DNA of 12,212 bases, from positions 1-12,212 of the forward strand of contig CAMLOF010000069.1 of NCBI GenBank assembly GCA_946481585.1, given 5' to 3'. Origin of the DNA: an uncultured Macromonas sp. Its GTDB lineage: Bacteria; Pseudomonadota; Gammaproteobacteria; Burkholderiales; Burkholderiaceae. Below, piece by piece: positions 1-7,029 of this stretch. Each line of letters begins with the position of its first letter. Within the stretch, counting starts at the first letter, position 1. Position numbers and translations under genes: made by a program. Below the pieces are notes generated by a model. That model made no database searches. It saw only the letters and a list, made by a program, of their open reading frames with translations, and had not been told where the DNA came from.

Positions 1-2564
1 TCGATTTCGTTGAGTGCGATTTCCAGTTCGTAGAGCTGGTCGTTGCGGGCCTCGTCCACGCGCGGGGCCTGGCTGGTGGGGCCGATGAAGAGCCCGCTGA
101 ACAGGTAGCTCAACGACGGGTGGTTGTGCCAGTAGGCGATGAGGCTGGCCAGCAGTTCGGGCTTGCGCAGGAAGGGCGAATCTGCCGGGGTGGCGCCGCC
201 CAGCACGAAGTGGTTGCCGCCGCCGGTGCCGGTGTGGCGGCCGTCGGTCATGAACTTCTCGGCGCACAGGTGGGTGTGGTGTGCAGCGTCGTAGAGGAAT
301 TCGGTGTGTTCCACCAGCTCGCCCCAGTTGTGGGCGGGGTGGATGTTGACCTCGATGACGCCAGGGTCGGGCGTGACCTGCAGCATCTTCAGGCGCGGGT
401 CGCGCGGCGGGGGGTAACCTTCCAGCACGACCTTGACGCCGAGTTTTTCGGCGGTGGCTTCGATGGCGGCGAGCAGGTCGAGGTAGTCTTCCAGCCGGGC
501 CAGTGGCGGCATGAAGACGTAGAGGTGGCTGCTGGCGCCGCCGTGGCGCGTTTCGGCCTTGGGGCCGTTGGCGCGTTGCGGGTCGCGTGCTTCCACGCAG
601 AGTGCAGTACGCGTGAGCCACGCGGCCGATTCGCCCCGGGCGGGGTAGCGCGCGCTCATGGGTTGGGCGGGGGCTGCGCCGGGCACGCCCAGGCCTGCCG
701 GGTCGCCCTGCCAAACCGGGGTCTCGTCGCCATGCACGCCAAATTCACTGCTCTGCATGGAGACGGTGCCGCCTTCGGCAAAGCCCCCGCCCACCTGGTG
801 CGGCGCGTACTGGCGCTTGAAGGCAGCGCCTTCGGGCAGGGCGTCGCGCGTGGCGGAGGGGTCCTGTTCGATGTGGTACGGGTAGTCTGACGCGGACACC
901 CAGGGCAGGGAGTCCAGCGGCAGGCGGTAGCCCATGGGGGAGTCGCCGGGCACCAGGTACATGCGCTCGTCGCGGAAGAACCAGGGGCCGGTGCTCCAGC
1001 GGGTGCTGGTGGCGCCTATGCCGCTGCGCAGGCCTTTCTTGCCGCCGTTGGGCACGGCGTGGGCCTGCAGGGGCAGCACGTAGCCCACCGTGGCCTCCAA
1101 GCCTTGGCTGAACACGCGGCGCAGGCGCACGCGCTCCAGTTCGTCGCCCAGCTTGGCATCGAACGGGTCCACGTTGACGGGGAGCTTGCGTTCGCGCCAG
1201 AGGTAGTACCAGGTGTCCTCGAAGCCTGCGGTGATGTACTGGGTGGACAGGCCCAGCTTGCGTGCCAGCGCCTGCGTGAAGCGCTGCGCGTCTTCGGCGG
1301 TGTAGTGGGCCTCGTCGCGCTCGTCGGCGAACAGGCTGGGGTTGTGCCATACCGTCTCGCCATCGGCACGCCAGAACAGCGACAGGGCCCAGCGCGGCAA
1401 CTGTTCGCCGGGGTACCACTTGCCCTGGCCCAGGTGCACGAAGCCGCCCGCGCCGTACTGCTGGCGCAGGCGGTGCAGCAGCTCGGTGGCGTAGTTGCGC
1501 TTGGTGGGGCCCAGGGCGTCGGTGTTCCATTCAGCGGCGTCACGGTCGCGCGTGGCCACAAAGGTGGGTTCGCCGCCCATGGTCAGGCGCACGTCGCCTT
1601 TCACCAGGTCTTGGTCCACCTGCTCGCCCAGGGCCTGGATGGCGGCCCATTGTTCATCGGTGTAGGGTTTGGTCACGCGGGGCGATTCGTACACCCGCGT
1701 GACCTGCATGTGGTGCTCGAACGAGACCTCGCATTCGTCCAGCGCGCCGTCGATGGGCGCGGCGCTGGAAGGCTGCGGCGTGCAGGCCAGCGGAATGTGC
1801 CCTTCACCGGCCAGCAGGCCGGAGGTCGGGTCGAGCCCGATCCAGCCCGCACCGGGCAGGAAGACTTCGCACCAGGCGTGCAGGTCGGTGAAGTCGGCCT
1901 CGGGGCCGCTGGGGCCGTCCACGGCTTTCACATCGGGTGTGAGCTGGATGAGGTAGCCCGAGACGAAGCGCGCCGCTAGCCCCATGTGGCGCAGCATCTG
2001 CACCAGCAGCCAGCCTGTGTCGCGACAGGAGCCGCTGGCTTTCTTCAGCGTTTCCTCCGGCGTCTGCACGCCCGGCTCCATGCGGATGGTGTAGGCAATG
2101 TCCTTTTGCAGCTGCTGGTTGATGGCTACCAGGAAGTCGATGGTGCGCTGCTCGCGCGTGTCCACGCGGTCCAGATACGCCTGCAACAGCGGGGTGGGCT
2201 TTTCCTTAACGAGGTAGGGGGCCAGCTCGGCCTGCAGGCTGGAGGCGTAGGTAAAGGGGAAATTTTCGGCAGACGGTTCGAGGAAGAAGTCGAACGGGTT
2301 GTAGACCGCCATTTCCACCACCAGGTCCACGGTGACCTTGAACTCCCGCATGGGCTCGGGAAAGACGAGGCGGGCCTGGTAGTTGGCGAACGGGTCCTGC
2401 TGCCAGTTGATGAAGTGCAGGGCGGGTTCGATCTTCTGCGAATACGACAGCACCTTGGTGCGGCTGTGCGGCGCAGGGCGCAAACGCACCACCTGAGGGC
2501 CGAGCTTGACGAGGCGGTCGTACCGATAATGGGTGACGTGATTCAGAGCGACATGGATGGCCAT
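1..2564 (-). CDS. Transglutaminase-like peptidase fused to DUF2126 putative amidoligase (C-terminus beyond window)
   Basis: 854 codons are visible without a stop or frameshift; homologues run to roughly 1,100 residues, so the C-terminus lies off the left edge. Domains in order: a bacterial transglutaminase N-terminal domain (about residues 1-80), a transglutaminase core with a complete triad, Cys180 in GSCRDT, His229 in LHAW and Asp245 in GLDPT, then DUF2126 from about residue 300. DUF2126 is recognised by MGGEPTFV at 329-336, GVIEVNIHP, DGRHTGTGGGNH at 774-785 and the end of the visible part, SQAPRVDEARND. Pfam describes DUF2126 as a putative amidoligase; the Gly-rich GTGGGNH stretch would fit a glutamine-synthetase-like fold (inference). 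No signal peptide is seen, so it is probably cytoplasmic. The start is firm: an in-frame TGA at 2589-2591 leaves ATG 2564 as the first usable start, though its ribosome site is weak. The usual partners, ATP-grasp and alpha-E, lie 4.5 kb away on the other strand. Family assignment is secure; the substrate is unknown. Confidence 0.93.
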   Translation of the reverse strand, partial: MAIHVALNHVTHYRYDRLVKLGPQVVRLRPAPHSRTKVLSYSQKIEPALHFINWQQDPFANYQARLVFPEPMREFKVTVDLVVEMAVYNPFDFFLEPSAENFPFTYASSLQAELAPYLVKEKPTPLLQAYLDRVDTREQRTIDFLVAINQQLQKDIAYTIRMEPGVQTPEETLKKASGSCRDTGWLLVQMLRHMGLAARFVSGYLIQLTPDVKAVDGPSGPEADFTDLHAWCEVFLPGAGWIGLDPTSGLLAGEGHIPLACTPQPSSAAPIDGALDECEVSFEHHMQVTRVYESPRVTKPYTDEQWAAIQALGEQVDQDLVKGDVRLTMGGEPTFVATRDRDAAEWNTDALGPTKRNYATELLHRLRQQYGAGGFVHLGQGKWYPGEQLPRWALSLFWRADGETVWHNPSLFADERDEAHYTAEDAQRFTQALARKLGLSTQYITAGFEDTWYYLWRERKLPVNVDPFDAKLGDELERVRLRRVFSQGLEATVGYVLPLQAHAVPNGGKKGLRSGIGATSTRWSTGPWFFRDERMYLVPGDSPMGYRLPLDSLPWVSASDYPYHIEQDPSATRDALPEGAAFKRQYAPHQVGGGFAEGGTVSMQSSEFGVHGDETPVWQGDPAGLGVPGAAPAQPMSARYPARGESAAWLTRTALCVEARDPQRANGPKAETRHGGASSHLYVFMPPLARLEDYLDLLAAIEATAEKLGVKVVLEGYPPPRDPRLKMLQVTPDPGVIEVNIHPAHNWGELVEHTEFLYDAAHHTHLCAEKFMTDGRHTGTGGGNHFVLGGATPADSPFLRKPELLASLIAYWHNHPSLSYLFSGLFIGPTSQAPRVDEARNDQLYELEIALNEI

Positions 2565-2623
2565 GTGGGGTCTTTCAGGGTCGGGACATCAGGGAGAAAA
2601 ACGATGCTTGCGCGACCGTTCTG

Positions 2624-2665
2624 CCGGGTGGTGCTGTCCATCCTAGCAAGGAGTGCGCCACCCGG
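2624..2665. repeat. 42-bp imperfect dyad straddling the transglutaminase promoter
   Basis: Outer arms CCGGGTGG (2624-2631) and CCACCCGG (2658-2665) are perfect 8-bp inverted repeats. The interior continues the symmetry (GC/GC, TCC/GGA, CT/AG), so about 16 of 21 position pairs match around the centre at 2644/2645. The centre coincides with the predicted extended -10 of the leftward gene. It could be a repressor operator or a hairpin in a transcript. It lacks a T-run, so it is not a classical terminator. Confidence 0.6.
2640..2648 (-). promoter_or_regulatory. Predicted extended -10 promoter of the transglutaminase/DUF2126 gene
   Basis: Read on the minus strand this is TGCTAGGAT, a TG-N-TAGGAT extended -10 box. 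No good -35 lies at normal spacing, which extended -10 promoters tolerate. The transcript would start near 2633, giving a leader of about 70 nt. The same 12-base core, TTGCTARGATGG, recurs at 6989-7000 in front of the ATP-grasp gene. Predicted by eye only. Confidence 0.45.
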
Positions 2666-2671
2666 TATGAC
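2666..2671 (+). promoter_or_regulatory. Weak candidate -10 box for comEC
   Basis: TATGAC matches the sigma-70 -10 consensus at four of six positions and would start a transcript near 2678 with a 24-nt leader. The hexamer 17 bp upstream (CTAGCA, 2643-2648) is a poor -35. It abuts the right arm of the dyad, so a protein bound there could affect both divergent genes. This is a low-confidence prediction. Confidence 0.2.
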
Positions 2672-2701
2672 AAGGTGGTGTGAAACGGTGGAGCCGGGCC
2701 G

Positions 2702-5092
2702 GTGGGCGCACACCGGCTGACGCTATTGCTGCTTGCCAGCGTGACGGGTGCCTGGCTGCAGTTGCAGCAGGCTGGTTTGTGGCCGCTGTGGGCTTATGCC
2801 CTGTGCTTGCCGCTGGGTATGGTGGCCCTCGTTTTGGGCTGGCGCGCGCCGCCCCGGCTGGGGGCATGCCTGGTGGCATTGGGTGCAGCCGCCATGCTTT
2901 TTGGCCTGACAGGCACGCGCGCGGTGTGGCAAGCCGACCAGGTGTTGGCACCCGGACTGCAGGGGCAAGACATTGAGCTGACGGGCACCGTGGCGAGCCT
3001 GCCGCGCCGGGGCGAGCAGGGCTGGGCGTTCGACTTTGAGGTGCAGAGCGCCAGCAGCCACGGCCGCGATGTGACTGTGCCGCAGCGGGTGCGGCTTTCG
3101 TGGCGCACGGTGGACGACGAACCGGAGGCGACCAAGGTGCGGCCAGGGCAGCGCTGGCGCTGGACCGTGCGGCTGCGCCGCCCGCACGGCCTGTTCAACC
3201 CCCACGGCTTTGATGCCGAACTGTGGATGTGGGAGCAGGGATTGGGCGCCACAGGTTACGTCAAGGCAGGGCGAAAGGCAGCGCCGCCGCAATTGCTGGA
3301 ACAGACCTGGGCCTACCCCATGGAGCAGGCACGCCAGCGGGCACGTGATGCCTTGCTGGCCCGGGTGGACGATGAGCGCGCCGCAGGTGTGATGGTGGCT
3401 TTGCTGGCAGGCGACCAGGCTTCCATCACGCAAGAAGACTGGAACACCTTTCGCCTGACGGGTGTGGCGCATTTGGTGAGCGTGTCGGGCACCCATGTGA
3501 CGATGTTTGCCACCTTGGCAGTATGGCTGGTGGGCGGCCTGTGGCGCGTGCTGGCCGGGGTACGGCCAGCACTGCTGTGGCGTGTGCCTGTGCCAGTGGC
3601 TGCTGGGGCGGGTGGCGTGGCGTTGGCTGCGCTGTACGCGTTGTTCGCGGGTTGGGGTGTGCCTGCGCAACGTACGGTGCTGATGCTGGCCACCGTGGTG
3701 GCCCTGCGGTTGAGCGCCCGCCGCTGGCCGTGGCCCATGGTGTGGCTGCTGGCGATGAACGTGGTGGTGTGCCTGGACCCCTGGGCCCTATTGCAGCCGG
3801 GCTTTTGGCTGAGCTTTGTGGCGGTGGGGGTGCTGTTTGCGTCTGCCTGGAGCGTGATGGAGGGGGCGGGTGGCTGGCGCACCCGGCTGTGGGAGCTGCT
3901 GCGCACGCAGGCCGTGGTGACCGTGGCCCTGACGCCCCTGACGCTGCTGCTGTTTGGCCAGGTGTCGCTTGTGGGCCTGCTGGCCAACCTGGCCGCCATA
4001 CCCTGGGTGACCTTGCTGGTGACGCCGCTGGCGATGCTGGGCGTGCTGCTGCCCTGGTTGTGGACGCTGGGCGCCTGGACCGTGCAAGCCATGCTGCACG
4101 TGTTGGAGGCCATGGCCGCCTGGCCGGGTGCGGCCATGGAGCGCGCTGCCCTGCCGCAGATTCTGGCCTTGTTGGCGGTGGCTGGTGGCGTGCTGCTGGT
4201 GTTGCGCTTGCCCTGGGGCTGGCGCGCATGGGGTGCCTTGCTGGCTTGGCCTGCGCTGGTGTACCAGCCGCCGCGCCCCCCGCAGGGCGGCTACGAAGCG
4301 CTGGCTGCCGACGTGGGGCAGGGCAGTGCCATCATCGTGCGCACCGCCACGCACACGCTGTTGTTCGACACCGGCCCGCCCATGGGCGCGCAGGCCGACA
4401 CCGCGCAGCGCGTGCTGTTGCCCTGGCTGCGCGCCTTGGGCGATCGGCCCGGCATGGTGGTGGTCAGCCACGACGACATTGACCACAGCGGTGGCCTGCC
4501 CACCGTGGCCACAGCCTACCCGAAGGCCGAGTTCCGCGCCTCTTTTGACACCGGGGAGCGCACGCCCGCACCCGCCGTGCCATGCTTGGCGGGTGAGCGC
4601 TGGGTGTGGGACGGTGTGCCCTTCGAGTTCCTGCACCCGCAGGCTGGGGACGAGGCGCTGGGTTGGTCGGACAACGCCTTGTCTTGCGTGCTGCTGGTGG
4701 GTGAGGGCGACACGGCCACGTTGCTGACGGGTGACATTCCCATGGCGCAGGAGACACGCCTGGCATTGCAGCGGCCAGACCTGCGCGTAGCCTGGCTGGT
4801 GGCGGCGCACCACGGCAGCAAAACGTCGTCTGGTCCGGTGTGGCTGAACACCGTGCAGCCCAGGTGGGCTGTTGTGCAGGCGGGTTACCGCAACCGCTAC
4901 GGGCACCCCGCGCCTGTGGTGGTGCGGCGCTTCGAGGCACGGGGAATCGAGTGGGTCAACACGGCAGATTGCGGCGCGGCCACGTGGCGCAGTTGGGCGC
5001 CAGCCAAGCCCGCGTGCCACCGTGACGCCGCCCGGCGTTATTGGAACGACCGGCCTGGCAGCGACGGTGACGAGGACGGCGAAGGGGAGTAG
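2702..5092 (+). CDS. comEC: ComEC/Rec2 family DNA-uptake channel protein
   Basis: This 796-residue inner-membrane protein has the length and order of ComEC, the channel that carries single-stranded DNA into the cytoplasm in natural transformation. Three N-terminal membrane helices (about residues 5-70) precede an OB-fold-like soluble segment (about 80-200, with NPHGFD at 166-171). The polytopic competence domain (about 225-500) contains the conserved LAGDQ, DWNTFRLTGVAHL and SVSGTHV blocks. The C-terminal metallo-beta-lactamase-like domain has DVGQGSAIIV, HDDIDH (590-595), GD with Asp678, and AAHHGS with His703-His704, so its metal ligands look intact. The start is GTG 2702: an in-frame TGA at 2681-2683 leaves it as the first possible start, and GGAG at 2690-2693 sits 8 nt upstream. 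The protein ends in an acidic Asp/Glu/Gly-rich tail encoded where the gene overlaps the convergent cyclic-di-GMP gene. No other competence gene is in view. Confidence 0.95.
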   Translation: MGAHRLTLLLLASVTGAWLQLQQAGLWPLWAYALCLPLGMVALVLGWRAPPRLGACLVALGAAAMLFGLTGTRAVWQADQVLAPGLQGQDIELTGTVASLPRRGEQGWAFDFEVQSASSHGRDVTVPQRVRLSWRTVDDEPEATKVRPGQRWRWTVRLRRPHGLFNPHGFDAELWMWEQGLGATGYVKAGRKAAPPQLLEQTWAYPMEQARQRARDALLARVDDERAAGVMVALLAGDQASITQEDWNTFRLTGVAHLVSVSGTHVTMFATLAVWLVGGLWRVLAGVRPALLWRVPVPVAAGAGGVALAALYALFAGWGVPAQRTVLMLATVVALRLSARRWPWPMVWLLAMNVVVCLDPWALLQPGFWLSFVAVGVLFASAWSVMEGAGGWRTRLWELLRTQAVVTVALTPLTLLLFGQVSLVGLLANLAAIPWVTLLVTPLAMLGVLLPWLWTLGAWTVQAMLHVLEAMAAWPGAAMERAALPQILALLAVAGGVLLVLRLPWGWRAWGALLAWPALVYQPPRPPQGGYEALAADVGQGSAIIVRTATHTLLFDTGPPMGAQADTAQRVLLPWLRALGDRPGMVVVSHDDIDHSGGLPTVATAYPKAEFRASFDTGERTPAPAVPCLAGERWVWDGVPFEFLHPQAGDEALGWSDNALSCVLLVGEGDTATLLTGDIPMAQETRLALQRPDLRVAWLVAAHHGSKTSSGPVWLNTVQPRWAVVQAGYRNRYGHPAPVVVRRFEARGIEWVNTADCGAATWRSWAPAKPACHRDAARRYWNDRPGSDGDEDGEGE

Positions 5093-6894
5093 CCGGTCCA
5101 TTCGCTGGCATCCATCAGGTAGACGCCGACGCGCGCCTGCTTGGCATGGTGCTTGGCCATGGCGGCGGCCGAGGCCACTTCCTCGGCGCGCTGGAAGCGC
5201 CCTGGGGCCACCGTCAGCACGCCCGCGCTCAAGGTGGTGCAGGGGTGGAAGCGTTCAATGCCATGGCGGTCTTCGGCCAGGATGCCGCCCGCCTCACGGG
5301 CGTTTTCGTCAAACAGTGTGAGCGCGCGGCGGTTGAACTGCTCCACCGCCGATTCGATGCGTTCTGCCCAGTCCATGCTCTGCATCAGCAGCACGAAGTC
5401 GTCGCCACCCACATGGCCCAGGAAGTCGCGGCGAGGGTCGCAGGCCGCTGCCAGACATTCGGCCTGCAGTCGGATCATTTCGTCGCCGCGCCAGTAACCG
5501 TAATGGTCGTTGTAGGCCTTGAAGTGGTTCAGGTCGGCGTAACAGGCCACAAAGTCCTGGGCGTTTTCCAGCAGGCGTTCAATGTGCAGGGTAATGGGTA
5601 CGTTGCCCGGCAGGAAGGTGAGCGGGTTGGCGTGGCGCGCGGCTTCGATGCGGGCTTCGGTCACGGTGCGCACCAGTTGTTCGCCCGTGCCCAGGCCGAG
5701 GTAGCGGCCGCCCTCGGTGATGATGTAGCCCTCGGTGAGGTAGCGCTGGTCGGTGGAGGTGAGCACGCGGGTGAGCTGTTCGATGGGCGTGTGCACGTCT
5801 ACCAGCAGCGGATTGAGGTTGGCGTGCAGCGTGCAGGGGCGGCGGCCGTAGAGGTCGCGGAAGTAGAGCTGCAGGTAGAGGTCCTGCACCGTCTTGCGAG
5901 AGATGAGGCCAACGGGCCGGTCGCCGTCGAGCAGGGCCACGGCGTGCAGGTCGTGGCGCTGGTTGAACAGGGTGGCTGCGTCGTCGTGCGTGGCCTGCAC
6001 GCTCAGGGCGGGTGCCTCCTGCAGCAGTGCATGGGCCGTGAGCCCTCGGTTGCAGGCGTGGCGCTGCTCGGGCAGCACGGCAATTTCACGGGCGTGCAGC
6101 ACTTCGAGTGCGGGCGCAGGAATGGCTTCGGCAGCCTCTTGGTTCGGGCGGCCCAGAAAGAAGCCCTGAACGTAGTGCAGGCCCAGGTCGCGCAGCACCA
6201 TCAGCTCATCGGCATCTTCAACGCCTTCGGCGATCAGGCGTGAGCCGAAACTGTCGGACAGTTGCTGGATGGCGCGCAGCGTCTGCAGCTTATGGCTGCT
6301 CTGGTGCACGTTCTTGATGAAGTACTTGTCGATCTTGACGAATTCCGGGCGCAGTTCCGACCACAGCCGCAGGCTGGAGCGGCCGTCGCCAAAGTCGTCC
6401 AGCGCGAGCGAGCCGCCACTGCGGCGCAGCAGCGACAACGCCTCCTGGATGGCTTGGACGTCCTGTACGCGCTCGTGCTCGGTCAACTCCACCACCACGC
6501 AGGACAGCGGCAGCCCCGCCGAACGCGCCTGGCGGAATACCCGCTCCAGGCCGTCTTTCATGATGGCCTGGATCAGGGCTTCGGCGCTGAGGTTGACGAA
6601 AAGCCAACCACGCCCGGCACTGCGCCCCCAGTGCTGCAGGGCCAGTCGCAGGCATTCGAGTTCCAGCTCTATGGTGTGGCCTTCGCGCCGTGCGGCGCTG
6701 AAGAGCGCATCGGGGCTGTTCCACGGGCAGTGGGGCGGTGTGCGTATGAGGGCCTCGTGGCCAAACACCTTGCCGCCAGCCGTTTCAACGATGGGCTGGA
6801 AATGCGGCTGCAGCAGGTCGCGGCCCAGCAGCGCGCGCACGCTGGGGGTGTCGGCACTGTGGGGCATGGAAAGGATCTGGGCGGTCTGGGGCAT
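5038..6894 (-). CDS. EAL-CBS-GGDEF cyclic-di-GMP signalling protein, probable phosphodiesterase
   Basis: 618 residues with an unusual order: EAL domain first (about 25-255), a CBS-like pair (about 280-410), then a GGDEF domain (about 420-590). The EAL domain has the residues expected of an active c-di-GMP phosphodiesterase: EAL at 47-49, Asn101, Glu136, DDFG at 166-169, Lys187 and Asp189, Glu223, and QG at 243-244. The GGDEF signature reads GGDDF (496-500), with Asp454, Asn462, Asp463 and Asp471 of the nucleotide and metal site kept. The inhibitory RxxD site is absent; the position reads PRRD (487-490). The CBS pair may sense a nucleotide. No membrane segment is seen, so it should be cytoplasmic. 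Start ATG 6894 follows an in-frame TAG at 6913-6915 and has no clear ribosome site; ATG 6867 is the alternative. The Ser/Pro-rich tail overlaps comEC. Net activity is inferred to be c-di-GMP hydrolysis, with cyclase activity uncertain. Confidence 0.93.
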   Translation of the reverse strand: MPQTAQILSMPHSADTPSVRALLGRDLLQPHFQPIVETAGGKVFGHEALIRTPPHCPWNSPDALFSAARREGHTIELELECLRLALQHWGRSAGRGWLFVNLSAEALIQAIMKDGLERVFRQARSAGLPLSCVVVELTEHERVQDVQAIQEALSLLRRSGGSLALDDFGDGRSSLRLWSELRPEFVKIDKYFIKNVHQSSHKLQTLRAIQQLSDSFGSRLIAEGVEDADELMVLRDLGLHYVQGFFLGRPNQEAAEAIPAPALEVLHAREIAVLPEQRHACNRGLTAHALLQEAPALSVQATHDDAATLFNQRHDLHAVALLDGDRPVGLISRKTVQDLYLQLYFRDLYGRRPCTLHANLNPLLVDVHTPIEQLTRVLTSTDQRYLTEGYIITEGGRYLGLGTGEQLVRTVTEARIEAARHANPLTFLPGNVPITLHIERLLENAQDFVACYADLNHFKAYNDHYGYWRGDEMIRLQAECLAAACDPRRDFLGHVGGDDFVLLMQSMDWAERIESAVEQFNRRALTLFDENAREAGGILAEDRHGIERFHPCTTLSAGVLTVAPGRFQRAEEVASAAAMAKHHAKQARVGVYLMDASEWTGYSPSPSSSPSLPGRSFQ

Positions 6895-6913
6895 GCGGAG
6901 CAGCGGTATTCGC

Positions 6914-6945
6914 TAAGGAGGACAGAGCGTATGTCGGTCTTGTGA
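6914..6945 (+). promoter_or_regulatory. Perfect Shine-Dalgarno sequence with a four-codon mini-ORF
   Basis: TAAGGAGG (6914-6921) is fully complementary to the anti-Shine-Dalgarno end of 16S rRNA. It lies 9 nt before ATG 6931, which opens only Met-Ser-Val-Leu before TGA at 6943-6945. No real gene uses it. It is better than any ribosome site of the annotated genes around it. It could be a leader mini-ORF on a longer ATP-grasp transcript, a remnant, or chance. On the opposite strand it places CCTCCTTA in the leader of the c-di-GMP gene. Confidence 0.35.
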
Positions 6946-6958
6946 CGCTTCCGTGACG
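6942..6958. repeat. GTGACG direct repeat with 11-bp period (response-regulator-like site)
   Basis: GTGACG occurs at 6942-6947 and again at 6953-6958, exactly 11 bp apart, one helical turn. That spacing is typical of OmpR/PhoB-family response regulators. On the minus strand the half-sites read CGTCAC, and by my count 12 of 18 positions match the enterobacterial Pho box. Ten bases after the minus-strand repeat comes TACGCT, a weak -10 for the c-di-GMP gene. The repeat also lies at about -63 to -47 of the predicted ATP-grasp transcript start. Confidence 0.35.
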
Positions 6959-6989
6959 GCCACCCGAAACACTGCCCTGGCCCGCTAAT

Positions 6990-6998
6990 TGCTAAGAT
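6990..6998 (+). promoter_or_regulatory. Predicted extended -10 promoter of the ATP-grasp/alpha-E unit
   Basis: TGCTAAGAT is a TG-N-TAAGAT extended -10 box without a convincing -35. It predicts a transcript start near 7005 and a 24-nt leader before ATG 7030. It overlaps ATG 6997, which would lie upstream of the transcript start. That is the main reason for preferring the later start of the next gene. The surrounding 12-mer nearly matches the one in front of the transglutaminase gene. Confidence 0.45.
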
Positions 6999-7004
6999 GG
7001 TGTC

Positions 7005-7027
7005 GAGCCCCAAAAACAGCGAGCCCC
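7005..7027 (+). repeat. Short direct repeat GAGCCCC in the ATP-grasp leader
   Basis: GAGCCCC occurs at 7005-7011 and 7021-7027, separated by the nine bases AAAAACAGC, within the predicted 5' leader. The second copy ends two bases before ATG 7030, where a Shine-Dalgarno sequence would be expected, and none is clear. A function is not evident. Confidence 0.3.
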
Positions 7028-7029
7028 GT

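Noticed and set aside
745..1561. Possible frameshift in the transglutaminase/DUF2126 gene, suggested by open frames in other minus-strand phases
   Set aside because: Translation checked at several points (CVEARD, MGGEPTFV, DGRHTGTGGGNH) stays in the single phase of ATG 2564 to the window edge.
2624..2665. The dyad as a rho-independent terminator
   Set aside because: It lies between two divergent genes, so no transcript needs ending there, and no T-run follows either arm.
120..2720. Several + strand open frames across the transglutaminase region
   Set aside because: The minus strand has a continuous 854-codon frame with complete family motifs, and the + frames are its complement.
3788..5101. 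Long open frame antisense to comEC (437 codons)
   Set aside because: It is a Gln/His/Gly-rich shadow frame opposite conserved ComEC motifs, with no independent evidence.
5146..6243. Long open frame antisense to the c-di-GMP gene (365 codons)
   Set aside because: It lies inside a gene with intact EAL and GGDEF motifs, and the translation is a low-information shadow of that gene.
6997..7029. ATG 6997 as the start of the ATP-grasp gene (11 extra residues)
   Set aside because: The ATG is part of the predicted extended -10 box, upstream of the likely transcript start, and the family N-terminus aligns with ATG 7030.
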